A stretch of 64,000 nucleotides of DNA from Bradyrhizobium barranii subsp. barranii (GCF_017565645.3 NZ_CP086136.1:868001-932000); one strand, 5' to 3'. Counted from the stretch's first letter, positions 9,478-19,327 are shown. Notes: generated by a model from the sequence alone, not told the origin. Program-made: numbers and translations.

Positions 9478-9915
9478 ATGACGAAACTTTTCGCCACACG
9501 ATCGGCTTTGGTCGCGACGATGATAATGCTGGCGACCCCGGCCATCTCCGCGCAGCAGGACGACGGGGCGCCGCCGCCGCCGAAGCCCGGCAAGCCGATC
9601 AGTGCCGGCGAGGTGCTCTCGGGCGAATTGAACGCAATGAAGGTGCGCGACATCAAGAACGCCGGCAAGCGGATTGCGATGTACCAGATCACCTCGGAGC
9701 CGCGTCGACTGCCGGCGCCGAACGGGCTGTGCAATCTCGAGACCGGCCCTGAGACGTTCCAGCTCGTCACCTCGAGCGACGCGCAGGCCACGCAGCTGAA
9801 ATCGTTCGTCGGCAAGGCGATCTCGGTCAAGGTCGACGAAGTCGCCTGCGCCAGCGATCCCGGCCAGATGAGCGAAGCCGTGATCACGAAGTGGAGCTTG
9901 ATCAAGAAGCAGTAG
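9478..9915 (+). CDS. Secreted protein of unknown function
   Basis: A 145-residue protein with a signal peptide (MTKLFATRSALVATMIMLAT, cleavage probably after ISAQQ), then a proline run (GAPPPPKPGKP). It has two cysteines, in GLCNLETGPETFQL and VACASD, which could form a disulfide. The middle VRDIKNAGKRIAMYQITSEP reads like a small beta-barrel periplasmic domain, but I do not recognise the family. It follows recR by 26 bases and may be cotranscribed. Confidence 0.75.
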   Translation: MTKLFATRSALVATMIMLATPAISAQQDDGAPPPPKPGKPISAGEVLSGELNAMKVRDIKNAGKRIAMYQITSEPRRLPAPNGLCNLETGPETFQLVTSSDAQATQLKSFVGKAISVKVDEVACASDPGQMSEAVITKWSLIKKQ

Positions 9916-9938
9916 GGGGCGCGGCTCCAGCCGAGCTA

Positions 9939-10031
9939 CCGTAGGGTGGGCAAAGGCGCAAAGCGCCGTGCCCACCATTCTCCCGGCGACGATTCAGGTG
10001 GTGGGCACGCTTCGCTTTGCCCACCCTACGG
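9939..10031. repeat. Palindromic element, family GTAGGGTGGGCAAA
   Basis: The left arm CCGTAGGGTGGGCAAAGGCG is mirrored by a right arm ending GCTTTGCCCACCCTACGG, with an inner GTGCCCACC/GGTGGGCAC pair. It lies between two convergent genes, the secreted protein and the AmpG-like permease, and could also act as a bidirectional terminator. Similar elements are common in Bradyrhizobium genomes from general knowledge. Confidence 0.8.
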
Positions 10032-10057
10032 CATCGCGGGCGTGGCGCGTGCCGAGT

Positions 10058-11422
10058 TTAAACCCTCACCGGCCCCAGCGCCTCAAAGTGCCCGCGCTTC
10101 TGCAGCCAGGCCAGTAGCACCAGGCTCGGGATCGCCACCAGCACGCAGATCACGAAGAACAGCGGCCAGCCCGTCGTGTCCGCCACGAAGCCCGCACTCG
10201 CTGACAGATATGTGCGCCCGACCGCCGCAAGCGCGGTGAGCAGCGCGTATTGCGTCGCCGTGTGCAGCGGATTCTGGCACAGCGCGGAGAGATAGGCGAC
10301 GAAGATCACGGTGCCGATGGCGCTGGTAAAGTTCTCGCAGGTGATGGCAAAGGCCAGCGCCCATTGGCTGGTGCCGACGAAGGCCAGCCAGGAGAAGGAG
10401 AGATTGGCGAGCGCCTGCACCACGCCGCCGATCCACAGGCTGGTCGCCAGCGAATAGCGCCGCGCGAGGAAGCCGCCGGCAAAGCCGCCGATCAGCGTTG
10501 CCGCGAGGCCGACGCCCTTCACGATCGCCGCGTAGTCGTTGCGGGAAAAGCCGAGGTCGATCACGAACGGCGCGGTCATCGTGCCAGAGAAGGCATCGGT
10601 GAACTTGAACAGCACGACGAAGGCGAGCGCGGCGAGCGCGTCCTTGCGCGACAGGAATTCCGAGAAGGCCCCGATCGCCGCGTGCAGCACGCGCGCGAGC
10701 GCCGTCTCGGTTTGTGTCGCGGCTTCCGCCTGCACCGATTGCTCGGGCTCGGTCGCGGCCAGCGCGGTGATCGTGCCGATCAGCACCATCGCCGCCATCA
10801 CCACATAGCCCCACATCCAGGCTGACGCACGCGGAATGCCGGTGCCCTCGAAGCCGGACACGATGAACAGCGCGCCCGCGGTCGAGACCAGCATGCCGAT
10901 GCGATAGGCCGCGACATAGGAAGCCATTCCGGCAGCCTGCTCGCTCTCCGGCAGGCTCTCGACGCGGAAGGCGTCGACCACGATGTCCTGCGTCGAGGAC
11001 GTCGTCGCGACCAGCAGCGCGCCGAGCGCGACGTAGAACGGCGAGCGCGCGGGATCGGTCAGCGCCAGCAGCAGGATCGCGATGATCAGCAATAGCTGCG
11101 AGAACAGCAGCCAGCCGCGCCGCCGCCCGAACGCGCGGGTGAACAGCGGCACATGCAGCGCATCCACCAGCGGCGCCCACAGGAATTTCAGCGTGTAGGG
11201 CGTGCCGACCAGCGCAAACAGCCCGATGGTCTTGAGGTCGACCCCGGCCTCGCGCATCCACACCAGGAGCGTCGAGCCCGACAGCGCCAGCGGCAGCCCG
11301 GACGAGAAGCCGAGGAACAGCACGATCAGCACCCGCGGTTGCAGGTACACGGCCAGGCCGTCGCGCCAGGAGGTGGGGGCCGTGTCGGGGCTGGCAGGGG
11401 AGGTCGCGTCGGGTGCGGTCAT
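10058..11422 (-). CDS. AmpG-like MFS permease (muropeptide importer family)
   Basis: A 454-residue inner-membrane protein with about 12 hydrophobic segments. The N-terminal signature GFSSGLPLALSGSTLLVWMR, then GLFALVGTPYTLKFLWAPLVDA and SSTQDIVVDAFRVESL, match AmpG. AmpG imports anhydromuropeptides for cell-wall recycling and beta-lactamase induction. No ampD or ampR lies beside it. It is convergent with the secreted-protein gene. A repeat separates it from rmuC. Confidence 0.9.
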   Translation of the reverse strand: MTAPDATSPASPDTAPTSWRDGLAVYLQPRVLIVLFLGFSSGLPLALSGSTLLVWMREAGVDLKTIGLFALVGTPYTLKFLWAPLVDALHVPLFTRAFGRRRGWLLFSQLLLIIAILLLALTDPARSPFYVALGALLVATTSSTQDIVVDAFRVESLPESEQAAGMASYVAAYRIGMLVSTAGALFIVSGFEGTGIPRASAWMWGYVVMAAMVLIGTITALAATEPEQSVQAEAATQTETALARVLHAAIGAFSEFLSRKDALAALAFVVLFKFTDAFSGTMTAPFVIDLGFSRNDYAAIVKGVGLAATLIGGFAGGFLARRYSLATSLWIGGVVQALANLSFSWLAFVGTSQWALAFAITCENFTSAIGTVIFVAYLSALCQNPLHTATQYALLTALAAVGRTYLSASAGFVADTTGWPLFFVICVLVAIPSLVLLAWLQKRGHFEALGPVRV

Positions 11423-11470
11423 GGGGAGGTGTTAGCAGATTCTGGGTGCGCTGCCTCTGCCACAAAACTC

Positions 11471-11554
11471 GTCATGCCCGGGCTCGTCCCGGGCATCCAC
11501 GTTCTTGGTGTCGCTGAAGAGATCGTGGATGGCCGGGACGAGCCCGGCCATGAC
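11471..11554. repeat. Palindromic interspersed repeat, family 1, copy b
   Basis: GTCATGCCCGGGCTCGTCCC at the left and a GGCCGGGACGAGCCCGGCCATGAC segment at the right are near-complementary. The inner GGGCATCCACGTTCTTGGTG is shared with copies a and c. It fills the gap between the AmpG-like gene start and the rmuC 3' end. Confidence 0.88.
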
Positions 11555-11563
11555 GAAACGGAG

Positions 11564-12763
11564 TCACTCCCCCGCCTGGAGCTTCCTCGGGAACAGGTCC
11601 GCGGCACCGGTTGCCACCAGATGCGGCCCCTCCGGTGCATCGGTCTTGCTGAAATCGAGCTCCTCGATTCGCCCCGCGCGCTTCTCGATCTTGTCGGCGG
11701 AGATCAGCACCTGCCGCACGTCCTCGTTGGCGTCGGCAAAATGCTTCTGCAATTTCAGCACGCGGTCGCGCAGGCGTCCCAAATCGTCGCCGAGCTTGAT
11801 CACCTCGGTGCGGATCTGGTCGGCGGCGTCGCGCATGCGCGCGTCCTTCATGATCTGCTGCATCACCTGGATCGCGAGCATCAAGAGCGAGGGCGACACC
11901 AGCACGACACGGGCGCGATAGGCCTTCTGGATCACGTCGTCGAAACCGTCATGGATTTCCGCATAGACGGATTCCGACGGCACGAACATCAGCGCCATCT
12001 CCTGGGTCTCGCCGGCGACGAGATATTTGTCGGCGATGTCGCTGACATGCTTCATCACGTCGCCGCGCAGCCGCTGCGTGGCGATGCGCTTCTCCTCGTC
12101 GGTGCGGGCGTCGTGCAGCGCGGTCATCGCCTCCAGCGGAAACTTTGCGTCGATGCAGAGCGGCCGCTGGTCGGGCAGGAACACCACGCAATCAGGCCGC
12201 TTTCCCGTCGAGAGCGTGAACTGGAACTCGTAGGCGCCCTTCGGCAAGCCGTCCTGGACGATCGCCTCCATCCGCGCCTGGCCGAAGGCGCCGCGCGACT
12301 GCTTGTTGGCGAGCACGTCGCGCAGGGTGGTCACCTGCGTGGTGAGGTCGGTCAGGTTCTTGTGCGCGTTGTCGATGATGCCGAGCCGCTCGTGCAGGGC
12401 GCGCAGGCTCTCCATGGTGTTGCGCGTCGAGTGTTCCATGGACTGGCCGACTCGATGGGTCACCGAATCCAGCCGCTCGTTGACCGCGCGCGCCATGTCG
12501 GCCTGGCGGCCGGCCAGCGCCTGGGTCATGGCGTCGGCTCGGCCGGCAGCTTCGCTCTGGGCGTGCAGTACCTGGCTGAGGCGCTCCTCGAGCTCGTCGG
12601 CGCGGATGGCATTGGCCATGGCGAGTTCCGCGCCGCGCCGCCCGGATCGCGCGATCACGACCGCGATCACCACCAGCAGGATGACGACGAGGGCGCCGAA
12701 GCCGATCAGCGCATCGATGGTGCGGACCGGCCAGTCGCCAGCCAGGAAAATGATCTCGTTCAT
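11564..12763 (-). CDS. rmuC: DNA recombination protein RmuC family
   Basis: A 399-residue protein with an N-terminal membrane anchor (residues 18-39, ALIGFGALVVILLVVIAVVI). A coiled-coil region covers about 50-140. The RmuC nuclease-like domain follows, with KRPDCVVFLPDQRPLCIDAKFPLEA, MFVPSESVYAEI and VVLVSPSLLMLAIQV. In E. coli, RmuC limits inversions at short inverted repeats. The ATG at 12763 puts the anchor at the very N-terminus. A longer frame extends upstream but runs into def on the other strand. It is divergent from def across a region with CtrA-like repeats. Confidence 0.93.
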   Translation of the reverse strand: MNEIIFLAGDWPVRTIDALIGFGALVVILLVVIAVVIARSGRRGAELAMANAIRADELEERLSQVLHAQSEAAGRADAMTQALAGRQADMARAVNERLDSVTHRVGQSMEHSTRNTMESLRALHERLGIIDNAHKNLTDLTTQVTTLRDVLANKQSRGAFGQARMEAIVQDGLPKGAYEFQFTLSTGKRPDCVVFLPDQRPLCIDAKFPLEAMTALHDARTDEEKRIATQRLRGDVMKHVSDIADKYLVAGETQEMALMFVPSESVYAEIHDGFDDVIQKAYRARVVLVSPSLLMLAIQVMQQIMKDARMRDAADQIRTEVIKLGDDLGRLRDRVLKLQKHFADANEDVRQVLISADKIEKRAGRIEELDFSKTDAPEGPHLVATGAADLFPRKLQAGE

Positions 12764-12813
12764 GGCGGCCCTTGTAGCCGATTCGACACCCTCCGCGAAC
12801 GAATAGCGAACGC

Positions 12814-12885
12814 TTATGGTTAATAGCCCCCTAATTTTTATGGTTAACGAAACCTGAAGTTTTATGGTTAGCGGAGGGTTAACGG
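12814..12885. promoter_or_regulatory. Three 24-base direct repeats resembling CtrA sites
   Basis: ATGGTTAA occurs at 12816 and 12840, and ATGGTTAG at 12864, spaced exactly 24 bases apart. Each contains the octamer TTAACCAT on the minus strand. Each also forms a TTAA-N7-TTAA-like site: TTAA-N7-CTAA, TTAA-N7-TGAA and TTAG-N7-TTAA. They lie in the 171-base rmuC/def divergent promoter. CtrA is the cell-cycle response regulator of alphaproteobacteria. Binding here is inferred from motif likeness. Confidence 0.55.
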
Positions 12886-12934
12886 AGTTCCTCGCCGCAT
12901 TGACCGCATCCGGCATGCGGCTTAAATCGCGGCC

Positions 12935-13459
12935 ATGGCCCTCAGAGAAATCATCATCCTGCCCGACAAGCAGCTGCGTCTGGTCTCCAAGCCGATCGAG
13001 AAGGTCACGACGGAGATCCGCAAGCTTGCCGACGACATGTTCGAGACCATGTACGACGCGCCCGGCATCGGGCTCGCGGCGATCCAGATCGCGCAGCCCT
13101 TGCGGCTGATCACCATGGACCTCGCCAAGCCTGACCCGGACGGCGAGACAAAGCCGGAGCCGCGTGTCTTCATCAACCCTGAAATTATCGCCTTCTCCGA
13201 GGATCTGTCGGTCTACGAGGAAGGCTGCCTCTCGATCCCCGAATATTACGAGGAGGTCGAAAGGCCTGCGAAGGTGCGCGTGCGCTTCACCGACCTCGAC
13301 GGCAAGGTGCACGAGGAGGATGCCGAAGGCCTCTACGCCACCTGCATCCAGCACGAGATCGACCATCTCAACGGCGTGCTGTTCGTCGACTATCTCTCAA
13401 AGCTCAAGCGCGACCGCGTGATCAAGAAGTTCGAGAAAGCCGCCAAGCGCGCGGAGTAA
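12935..13459 (+). CDS. def: Peptide deformylase
   Basis: It removes the formyl group from the N-terminal methionine of new proteins. The 174-residue protein carries all three family motifs: [15 protein letters not shown] with metal ligand C98; and QHEIDHLNG with metal ligands H140 and H144 and catalytic E141. The following fmt gene makes the formyl-Met-tRNA that creates its substrate. Between def and fmt lies a 147-base palindromic repeat, so cotranscription is uncertain. Confidence 0.98.
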   Translation: MALREIIILPDKQLRLVSKPIEKVTTEIRKLADDMFETMYDAPGIGLAAIQIAQPLRLITMDLAKPDPDGETKPEPRVFINPEIIAFSEDLSVYEEGCLSIPEYYEEVERPAKVRVRFTDLDGKVHEEDAEGLYATCIQHEIDHLNGVLFVDYLSKLKRDRVIKKFEKAAKRAE

Positions 13460-13499
13460 GTCATTTGTAAGCACCGGTGCTGCCGCGAACTCCCATGCG

Positions 13500-13646
13500 C
13501 TCCCTCCCCCCTTGCGGGGGAGGGCGGGGGAGAGGGGTAGCCCAGGCGGAAGTCTAACCGGGGCGAAGAACTGGTCCGCGCTCATACCGAGAGAGCGCGT
13601 CGTGTGGCACCCCTCTCCCTAGCCCTCCCCCGCAAGGGGGGAGGGA
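13500..13646. repeat. Large inverted repeat, family CTCCCTCCCCC, copy a
   Basis: CTCCCTCCCCCCTTGCGGGG at 13500 and its inverted partner around 13625-13646 (CCCCGCAAGGGGGGAGGGA) flank about 100 bases. An inner AGAGGGG/CCCCTCT pair extends the stem. It sits between def and fmt. A related element lies at 17398-17532. Confidence 0.85.
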
Positions 13647-13664
13647 ACATACCGAGTCCTTGTC

Positions 13665-14588
13665 ATGCCCCTCCGCCTCATCTTCATGGGCACGCCCGAT
13701 TTCTCCGTGCCGACGCTGCTTGAGCTGGTCTCGCACGGCCACGAGATCGCGGCGGTCTATACCCGTGCGCCCAAGCCCGGCGGGCGGCGCGGTCTGCAAT
13801 TGCAGCCGACCCCGGTCGAGGAAGCCGCGCGAAAGCTCGGCGTTCCCGTGCTGACGCCGAAGTCGCTGAAGACGCCCGAAGCGCTCGACGAGTTTCGCGC
13901 CTTCGACGCCGATGCCGCCGTCGTCGTCGCCTACGGCATGATCCTGCCGCAGGCGATCCTCGATGCGCCGAAGCTCGGCTGTTACAATCTGCACGCCTCG
14001 CTGCTGCCGCGCTGGCGCGGCGCCGCGCCGATCAACCGTGCCATCATGGAGGGCGACGCCGAGAGCGGCGTCATGGTGATGAAGATGGATGTCGGCCTCG
14101 ACACCGGCGACGTCGCCATGGCCGAGCGTCTTGCGATCACGGACAACATGACCGCGGTCGATCTGCATGACCGTCTCTCCCGGCTCGGCGCCGATCTGAT
14201 GGTGCGCGCGATGGCCGCGCTCGCCCGCGGCGGGCTCCAGCTCAAGAAGCAGAGCGAGGATGGCGTCACCTACGCCGCCAAGATCGACAAGGCCGAAGCG
14301 CGGATCGACTGGACCAGGCCTGCGCGCGCCGTGCTGCGCCACATCCACGGCCTGTCGCCGTTTCCCGGCGCCTGGGCCGAGCTCGAGAATGCGCGCGTAA
14401 AAATCCTGCGCTGCGAGCTGGCGAAGGGCTCCGGTGCACCCGGCGAGGTGCTCGACGACCAGCTCACGATTGCCTGCGGCGAGGGCGCGATCCGCATCCT
14501 CCAGCTCCAGCGCGAGGGCAAGGCGCGGATGCAGGCCACGGACTTCCTGCGCGGCGTGCCTGTGAAGCCGCCGATGCGGCTGGCCTGA
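13665..14588 (+). CDS. fmt: Methionyl-tRNA formyltransferase
   Basis: It formylates initiator Met-tRNA with 10-formyltetrahydrofolate. The 307-residue length is typical. The N-terminal [18 protein letters not shown] is the family start. The catalytic N108 and H110 are in [17 protein letters not shown], with the nearby [16 protein letters not shown]. The C-terminal half carries the OB-fold tRNA-binding domain. The stop overlaps the truA start by one base (TGATG), so the two are coupled. Confidence 0.97.
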   Translation: MPLRLIFMGTPDFSVPTLLELVSHGHEIAAVYTRAPKPGGRRGLQLQPTPVEEAARKLGVPVLTPKSLKTPEALDEFRAFDADAAVVVAYGMILPQAILDAPKLGCYNLHASLLPRWRGAAPINRAIMEGDAESGVMVMKMDVGLDTGDVAMAERLAITDNMTAVDLHDRLSRLGADLMVRAMAALARGGLQLKKQSEDGVTYAAKIDKAEARIDWTRPARAVLRHIHGLSPFPGAWAELENARVKILRCELAKGSGAPGEVLDDQLTIACGEGAIRILQLQREGKARMQATDFLRGVPVKPPMRLA

Positions 14589-15325
14589 TGTCCCGCTACA
14601 AGCTCACCATCGAATATGACGGCGCGCCGTTCTTCGGCTGGCAGGTGCAGGACGCGCTGCCTTCCGTGCAGGGCGCGCTCGAAGCGGCGGTGAAGGCGAT
14701 GACCGGCGCGGATCTGCGCGTGCACGGTGCGGGCCGCACCGATGCCGGCGTGCATGCGCGCGGCCAGGTCGCGCATGTCGACATCGAGAAGCAGTTTCCG
14801 CCGGGCCGTTTTCGCGACGGGTTGAATGCGCATCTGCGCCCGCATCCGATCGCGGTGTTGGAGGCCGAGATCGTCCCTGACACCTTCGAGGCACGCTTCT
14901 CGGCCGTGAAGCGGCACTACCGCTACCGCGTCGTCAACACCCGCGCCAATCTCGCGCTCGATATCGGCCACGCCTGGCGCGTGCCGCGCCGGCTCGATGC
15001 CGATGCGATGCATGCGGCGGCACAACGCCTGCTTGGCAAGCACGACTTCACGACGTTTCGCGACACCGAGTGCCAGGCCAAGTCACCGGAGAAAACGCTC
15101 GACCAGCTCGACGTGCTGTGCGACGGCCGCGAGATCACGATTCTTACCTCGGCGCGCTCCTTCCTGCACAGCCAGGTGCGCTCGATGGTGGGATCGTTGG
15201 TCTGGGTCGGCGAGGGCCGCTGGACCGCGGACGATCTCTCCGCAGCGCTCGAAGCCCGCAACCGTGCGGCCTGCGGCATCGTCGCGCCGCCTGACGGGCT
15301 GTATCTGATGAAGGTGGATTATTGA
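14588..15325 (+). CDS. truA: tRNA pseudouridine(38-40) synthase
   Basis: It makes pseudouridine at positions 38-40 in tRNA anticodon arms. The 245-residue protein has the N-terminal [16 protein letters not shown] and the catalytic aspartate D52 in [17 protein letters not shown]. It also has the conserved HYRYRVVN and [12 protein letters not shown] segments. It overlaps fmt by one base. Confidence 0.97.
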   Translation: MSRYKLTIEYDGAPFFGWQVQDALPSVQGALEAAVKAMTGADLRVHGAGRTDAGVHARGQVAHVDIEKQFPPGRFRDGLNAHLRPHPIAVLEAEIVPDTFEARFSAVKRHYRYRVVNTRANLALDIGHAWRVPRRLDADAMHAAAQRLLGKHDFTTFRDTECQAKSPEKTLDQLDVLCDGREITILTSARSFLHSQVRSMVGSLVWVGEGRWTADDLSAALEARNRAACGIVAPPDGLYLMKVDY

Positions 15326-15371
15326 GGAGCGCATCAGTGCGGAGAGCGCCCGCTCTCGCCGCGCCCACTGC

Positions 15372-15476
15372 TGTCATGCCCCGGCTTGACCGGGGCATCC
15401 AGTACGCCGCGGCTTCTCGGTTCAATCACTGCTGTCTCTGGAATACTGGATCGCCCGATCGAGTCGGGCGATGACA
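15372..15476. repeat. Palindromic repeat of the TGTCATGCCCCGGC type
   Basis: TGTCATGCCCCGGCTTGACC at the left is mirrored by GATCGAGTCGGGCGATGACA at the right. Inside, CATCCAGTACGCCG matches inverted GAATACTGGATCG. It lies between the convergent truA and dapE genes. It differs in inner sequence from the GTTCTTGG family but shares the TCATG...CATGA ends. Confidence 0.8.
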
Positions 15477-15502
15477 GCGGCGTGCTGGGTGAGGGCGACG
15501 CC

Positions 15503-16669
15503 CTACCCAAAATACCGCGTCAGTATCCCCCGATACACCTGCGTCAATCTCTCCAAATCCACCACCGGCACGCGCTCGTCGACCTGGTGCATGGTCTGGC
15601 CGACCAAGCCGAACTCGATCACTGGGCAATAGCTCGAGATGAAGCGCGCATCCGAGGTGCCGCCTGAGGTCGACAGCTCCGGCTTGCGGCCCGTCACCTC
15701 TTCGATCGCCGACACCGCAAGATCGGTGAACGGGCCGGGCTTGGTCACGAACACATTCGAGTTCGAGGGCTCCCAGACGATGCGAGCCTTGATGCGGTTG
15801 CCGCAGGCTTTCGTCAGGCGCGTCTCGACCAGCTCGCGCAAGGATGCCTGGGTGTGGTTGTCATTGTAGCGGATGTTGAATTTTGCGCGGGCCTCGCCGG
15901 GGATGACGTTGTTGGCCTTGTTGCCGACGTCCACCGAGGTGAATTCGAGATTGGAGGCCTGGAATTGCGCGCTGCCATGGTCGAGCGGCTCGTCACTGAT
16001 CGCCACGATCAGCCGCGAGATATCAGGCACCGGATTGGATGCACGGTGCGGATAGGCGACATGGCCCTGCACGCCGTCGACGTAGAGCGTGCCGGATTGC
16101 GAGCCGCGGCGGCCGACCTTGATGGTGTCGCCGAGCGTCTCGACGTTGGAGGGCTCGCCGAGCACGCAATGGTCGAACTTTTCGCCGCGCTCCGCGGCCC
16201 ATTTCAGCAACTTGATGGTGCCGTTGATGGAGACGTCTTCCTCGTCGCCCGTGATCAGGAATGAGATCGAGCCCTTTCCATCGGCGCGCGGCGTGCCGCC
16301 ATTGGCGGCGAGATGCTCGAGCACGGCTGCCACCGAGCAGGCGATCCCGCCCTTCATGTCGACCGCGCCGCGGCCGTGCAGAAAGCCGTCCTTCACCTCG
16401 CCCGAGAACGCGCCGACGCTCCAGGCGTTCTCGTCGCCGGGTGGCACCACGTCGGTGTGGCCGGCGAAGGTGATGTGCGGGCCTTCAGTGCCGATCCGCG
16501 CATAGAGATTGTCGACGTCGGCGGTGTCGGGTTCGGAGAAGGTCACGCGGTGGCAAGTGAAGCCGGCAGCGTTGAGGGCTTTCTCAAGCACGCCCAACGC
16601 ACCGGCATCGGCCGGAGTTACCGAGGGGCAGCGGATGAGATCGCGGGCAATCGAGAGAGCATCGGTCAT
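15503..16669 (-). CDS. dapE: Succinyl-diaminopimelate desuccinylase
   Basis: It cleaves N-succinyl-LL-diaminopimelate in lysine and cell-wall synthesis. The 388-residue M20-family enzyme shows the metal-binding [12 protein letters not shown], the [10 protein letters not shown] segment and the catalytic [16 protein letters not shown]. The C-terminal histidine region is MHQVDERV. DapD, which makes the succinylated precursor, is encoded nearby at 17542. The DUF805 gene just upstream overlaps the dapE start by 4 bases. Confidence 0.97.
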   Translation of the reverse strand: MTDALSIARDLIRCPSVTPADAGALGVLEKALNAAGFTCHRVTFSEPDTADVDNLYARIGTEGPHITFAGHTDVVPPGDENAWSVGAFSGEVKDGFLHGRGAVDMKGGIACSVAAVLEHLAANGGTPRADGKGSISFLITGDEEDVSINGTIKLLKWAAERGEKFDHCVLGEPSNVETLGDTIKVGRRGSQSGTLYVDGVQGHVAYPHRASNPVPDISRLIVAISDEPLDHGSAQFQASNLEFTSVDVGNKANNVIPGEARAKFNIRYNDNHTQASLRELVETRLTKACGNRIKARIVWEPSNSNVFVTKPGPFTDLAVSAIEEVTGRKPELSTSGGTSDARFISSYCPVIEFGLVGQTMHQVDERVPVVDLERLTQVYRGILTRYFG

Positions 16670-17304
16670 GCGCTCCGCTTAACATGCATGCCGCCGGGTG
16701 GGCTAGCGCTGGGCGGCACCAATTCGAGCTCGCGTTGCTGGTCCCAGCTTTTTGCAGGGGACGAGCCGTCCTCGGTCTTGGCCAATGGATCAGGACCGAA
16801 CCGGTTATCGCCGGCGCTGCCTGATACGATGAACATCTCGACAAACCCCCACAGCCACAGGATGGACGCGACCAGCCAGAACGGAAGCATCCAGGTGGAG
16901 TTCGGCAGCAGGTCCGAGAACTGGTTGTACAGGCCGGGCAGGAAGAAGAACGGAACGAGCCACCAGCCACTCCTGTCGCGATCATGCAGCCGCTTGATCG
17001 CAGTCGCGAGATAGATCCAGAGGAACAGCGACAAGCCGAACGCCTTCAGGATCAGGTTCGTGCGATCAACGGGCGCCAGCGAGCGATAGGCCCGGGGATC
17101 GACCAGCTTGAAGAGGTCGTCGAGGCCGAAGTCGAAATCGAGTTTCAGGGATAGCATCAACGCCCCCTCGGCGTTGATGAGGTGGATCACCTGACCGATC
17201 ACGCCGAGCAGGGCCGCCAGCAGCGCGACGATGAGCAGCGCCTGCCACAGCAAAGCGCGGTTGATGCGGCCGTCGAAGCGGAAGAGGTACCAGGTCCAGT
17301 CCAT
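16666..17304 (-). CDS. DUF805 family membrane protein
   Basis: A 212-residue protein starting [20 protein letters not shown], the DUF805 N-terminus. Membrane segments are near residues 20-45, 90-115 ([20 protein letters not shown], the conserved family block) and 120-165. A C-terminal cytoplasmic tail ends in a proline-rich stretch. The function is unknown. The stop overlaps dapE by 4 bases (ATGA). An in-frame start at 17397 would add 31 unmatched residues reaching into a repeat, so I used 17304. Confidence 0.88.
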   Translation of the reverse strand: MDWTWYLFRFDGRINRALLWQALLIVALLAALLGVIGQVIHLINAEGALMLSLKLDFDFGLDDLFKLVDPRAYRSLAPVDRTNLILKAFGLSLFLWIYLATAIKRLHDRDRSGWWLVPFFFLPGLYNQFSDLLPNSTWMLPFWLVASILWLWGFVEMFIVSGSAGDNRFGPDPLAKTEDGSSPAKSWDQQRELELVPPSASPPGGMHVKRSA

Positions 17305-17397
17305 GGCGAAGGTTCCGGGCAGCGGAGGCCGTCCGGTGATTGGTCGCGATGGGGAGAAGGAGGGTTCGATAGGAAAGCCGCCGCGGGCTCGCTTCAC

Positions 17398-17532
17398 CTC
17401 GCCCCGCTTGCGGGGAGAGGTCGGATCGCTCTTGCGATCCGGGTGAGGGGGTACCGGTCTCTCGAATATCTCGCGTGTGGAGAGAGGCCCCTCACCCCAA
17501 CCCTCTCCCCGTAAGAACGGGGAGAGGGAGAG
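17398..17532. repeat. Inverted repeat, family CCCTCTCCCCGC, copy b
   Basis: CGCCCCGCTTGCGGGGAGAG-type and GGGTGAGGGG at the left are mirrored by CCCCTCACCCCAACCCTCTC at the right. Internal hairpins CGGATCGC...GCGATCCG and CCCCGTAAGAACGGGG are also present. It lies between dapD and the DUF805-dapE pair and is related to the element at 13500-13646. Confidence 0.8.
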
Positions 17533-17541
17533 GAGAGAGTC

Positions 17542-18387
17542 TTAATCCCGCAGCAGCTCGTTGATGCTGGTCTTCGAGCGCGTGCGCTCGTCGACGCGCT
17601 TGACGATCACGGCGCAGGCCGTGCTCGGGCCGATCTGGCCGTTCTTCATCGGCTTGCCGGGCAGCGCGCCGGGCACGACCACCGAATATTCCGGCACTTC
17701 GCCGATGAAGATCTCGCCGGTCTCGCGGTCGACGATCTTGGTGGAGGCGCCCAGGAACACGCCCATGGCGAGCACCGCGCCCTTGCGCACGATCACGCCT
17801 TCGGCGACTTCCGAGCGCGCGCCGATGAAGCAATCGTCCTCGATGATCACGGGCTCGGCCTGCAGCGGCTCGAGCACGCCGCCGATGCCGGCGCCGCCGG
17901 AGATGTGCACGCGCTTGCCGATCTGCGCGCAGGAGCCGACGGTCGCCCAGGTGTCGACCATGGTGCTCTCATCGACATAGGCGCCGAGATTGACGAAGGA
18001 CGGCATCAGCACGACGTTCTTGGCAATGAAGGCCGAGCGGCGCACGACCGAACCCGGCACCGCGCGAAAGCCGGCATCGCGAAAACGGTTCTCGCCCCAG
18101 CCCTCGAACTTCGAGGGCACCTTGTCCCACCAGGTCGCCTTGCCGGAACCGCCGGGAATGACACCCATGTCGTTGAGGCGGAAGGACAGCAGCACGGCCT
18201 TCTTCAGCCATTGATTGACCTTCCACTTGCCATCGGCCCCGCGCTCGGCGACGCGGGCCTCGCCCTTGTCCAGAATCTCCAGCGCCTGGTCCACGGCCTC
18301 GCGCACCTCGCCCTTGGTCGAGGTCGAGATGCCGTCACGCGCGTCGAAGGCGCTGTTGATGGTGGATTCGAGGGCGGACAGGGACAT
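17542..18387 (-). CDS. dapD: 2,3,4,5-tetrahydropyridine-2,6-dicarboxylate N-succinyltransferase
   Basis: It transfers succinyl from succinyl-CoA to tetrahydrodipicolinate in the lysine/diaminopimelate pathway. The 281-residue protein has the helical N-terminal domain (residues 1-90). A left-handed beta-helix built of hexapeptide repeats follows, seen as [33 protein letters not shown] and [10 protein letters not shown]. DapE acts two steps later, after the aminotransferase. Confidence 0.97.
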   Translation of the reverse strand: MSLSALESTINSAFDARDGISTSTKGEVREAVDQALEILDKGEARVAERGADGKWKVNQWLKKAVLLSFRLNDMGVIPGGSGKATWWDKVPSKFEGWGENRFRDAGFRAVPGSVVRRSAFIAKNVVLMPSFVNLGAYVDESTMVDTWATVGSCAQIGKRVHISGGAGIGGVLEPLQAEPVIIEDDCFIGARSEVAEGVIVRKGAVLAMGVFLGASTKIVDRETGEIFIGEVPEYSVVVPGALPGKPMKNGQIGPSTACAVIVKRVDERTRSKTSINELLRD

Positions 18388-18470
18388 CGGGATTTCCTCT
18401 GGGAAATGAGAATTTTGACGGATTGGGGCGCTTTTTCGGGATTTGGCGGGGAGGAGTCAAGGCATACTCC

Positions 18471-18618
18471 GCCGTCGTCCCGGGGCGCGCGAAGCGCGAG
18501 CCCGGGACCCACGGCCATGGGCAGTCATTTGGCGAGGATTCGGAGTTATCGATCTCGCGCCACAACCACTCCCCGTGGTTATGGGTCCCGGGCTCGCTTC
18601 GCGCCCCGGGACGACGGC
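18471..18618. repeat. Long inverted repeat GCCGTCGTCCCGGGGCGCG
   Basis: About 42 bases at 18471-18512 are mirrored with few mismatches by 18575-18618 (ending CGCGCCCCGGGACGACGGC). The loop between the arms is about 60 bases. The element fits exactly between the nucleotidase stop (18621) and dapD, and could attenuate read-through. Its sequence is unlike the other repeat families in this window. Confidence 0.85.
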
Positions 18619-18620
18619 GG

Positions 18621-19313
18621 CTATTTGGGCGACAGCTTGCCCAAAAACCCCGTCAGGTCATCCGTGACGTGGTCGACATGGGGCGCGTCCCGGCCCTCCA
18701 GTTCCCAGTCCTCCCGCACCACTTCCTTGGTGCCGTCAGGCACCACAAGCACGGTGGTCATGCCGAGCGCGTGCGGGACGGTGAGGTTGCGGGCGAGGTC
18801 CTCGAACATCGCGGCCTTGGTCGGATCGACCGCATGGTCGGCGAGGAATTTTTGATAGGTCAGCGGCGACGGCTTCGGCTCGAACCCGGCGGCGATGATG
18901 TCGAACACGCCGTCGAAATGCGTTGCCAGGCCGAGCCGCGCCAGCACGGCATCGACATGGTCGACCGAGCCGTTGGTCAGGATCAGCTTGCGCCCCGACA
19001 GTTTTGCGATGGCCTCGCCGAGCGCCGGGTTCGGCTCCAGCGGCGAGTGGTCGATCTTGTGGACGTAGGCGAGGTAGTCGTCGGCGTGCACGCCGTGCAG
19101 GGTCATCATGCCGCGCATGGTGGTGCCGAAGCGCTGATAATAATCCTTCTGGATCTTGCGCGCTTCCTCCGGATCGACGTTCAGCCAGTTGCAGACGAAC
19201 TCGCCGATCCGCGCGTCGACCTGCTGCCACAGATTGACGTGATGCGGGTAGAGCGTGTTGTCGAGGTCGAACACCCAGGTGTCGACATGGGCAAAGGTGC
19301 GGGGTGGATTCAT
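18621..19313 (-). CDS. HAD-family pyrimidine 5'-nucleotidase
   Basis: A 230-residue HAD phosphatase. Motif I is VFDLDNTLYP with the nucleophile and acid aspartates. Motif II is LILTNGS. Motif III/IV lies in FEPKPSPLTYQKFL and AAMFEDLARNL. The DNTLYP plus HHVNLWQQVDARI start is typical of the SDT1/pyrimidine 5'-nucleotidase group, which dephosphorylates UMP/CMP-like nucleotides. The start at 19313 lies 14 bases after the DUF1036 stop, so the two are probably cotranscribed. Confidence 0.9.
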   Translation of the reverse strand: MNPPRTFAHVDTWVFDLDNTLYPHHVNLWQQVDARIGEFVCNWLNVDPEEARKIQKDYYQRFGTTMRGMMTLHGVHADDYLAYVHKIDHSPLEPNPALGEAIAKLSGRKLILTNGSVDHVDAVLARLGLATHFDGVFDIIAAGFEPKPSPLTYQKFLADHAVDPTKAAMFEDLARNLTVPHALGMTTVLVVPDGTKEVVREDWELEGRDAPHVDHVTDDLTGFLGKLSPK

Positions 19314-19327
19314 CACTGGTCTCTCAA

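Noticed and set aside
11153..12823. Plus-strand frame of 556 codons opposite the AmpG-like and rmuC genes
   Set aside because: It reads through a palindromic repeat and opposite two good genes. Composition is typical of a shadow.
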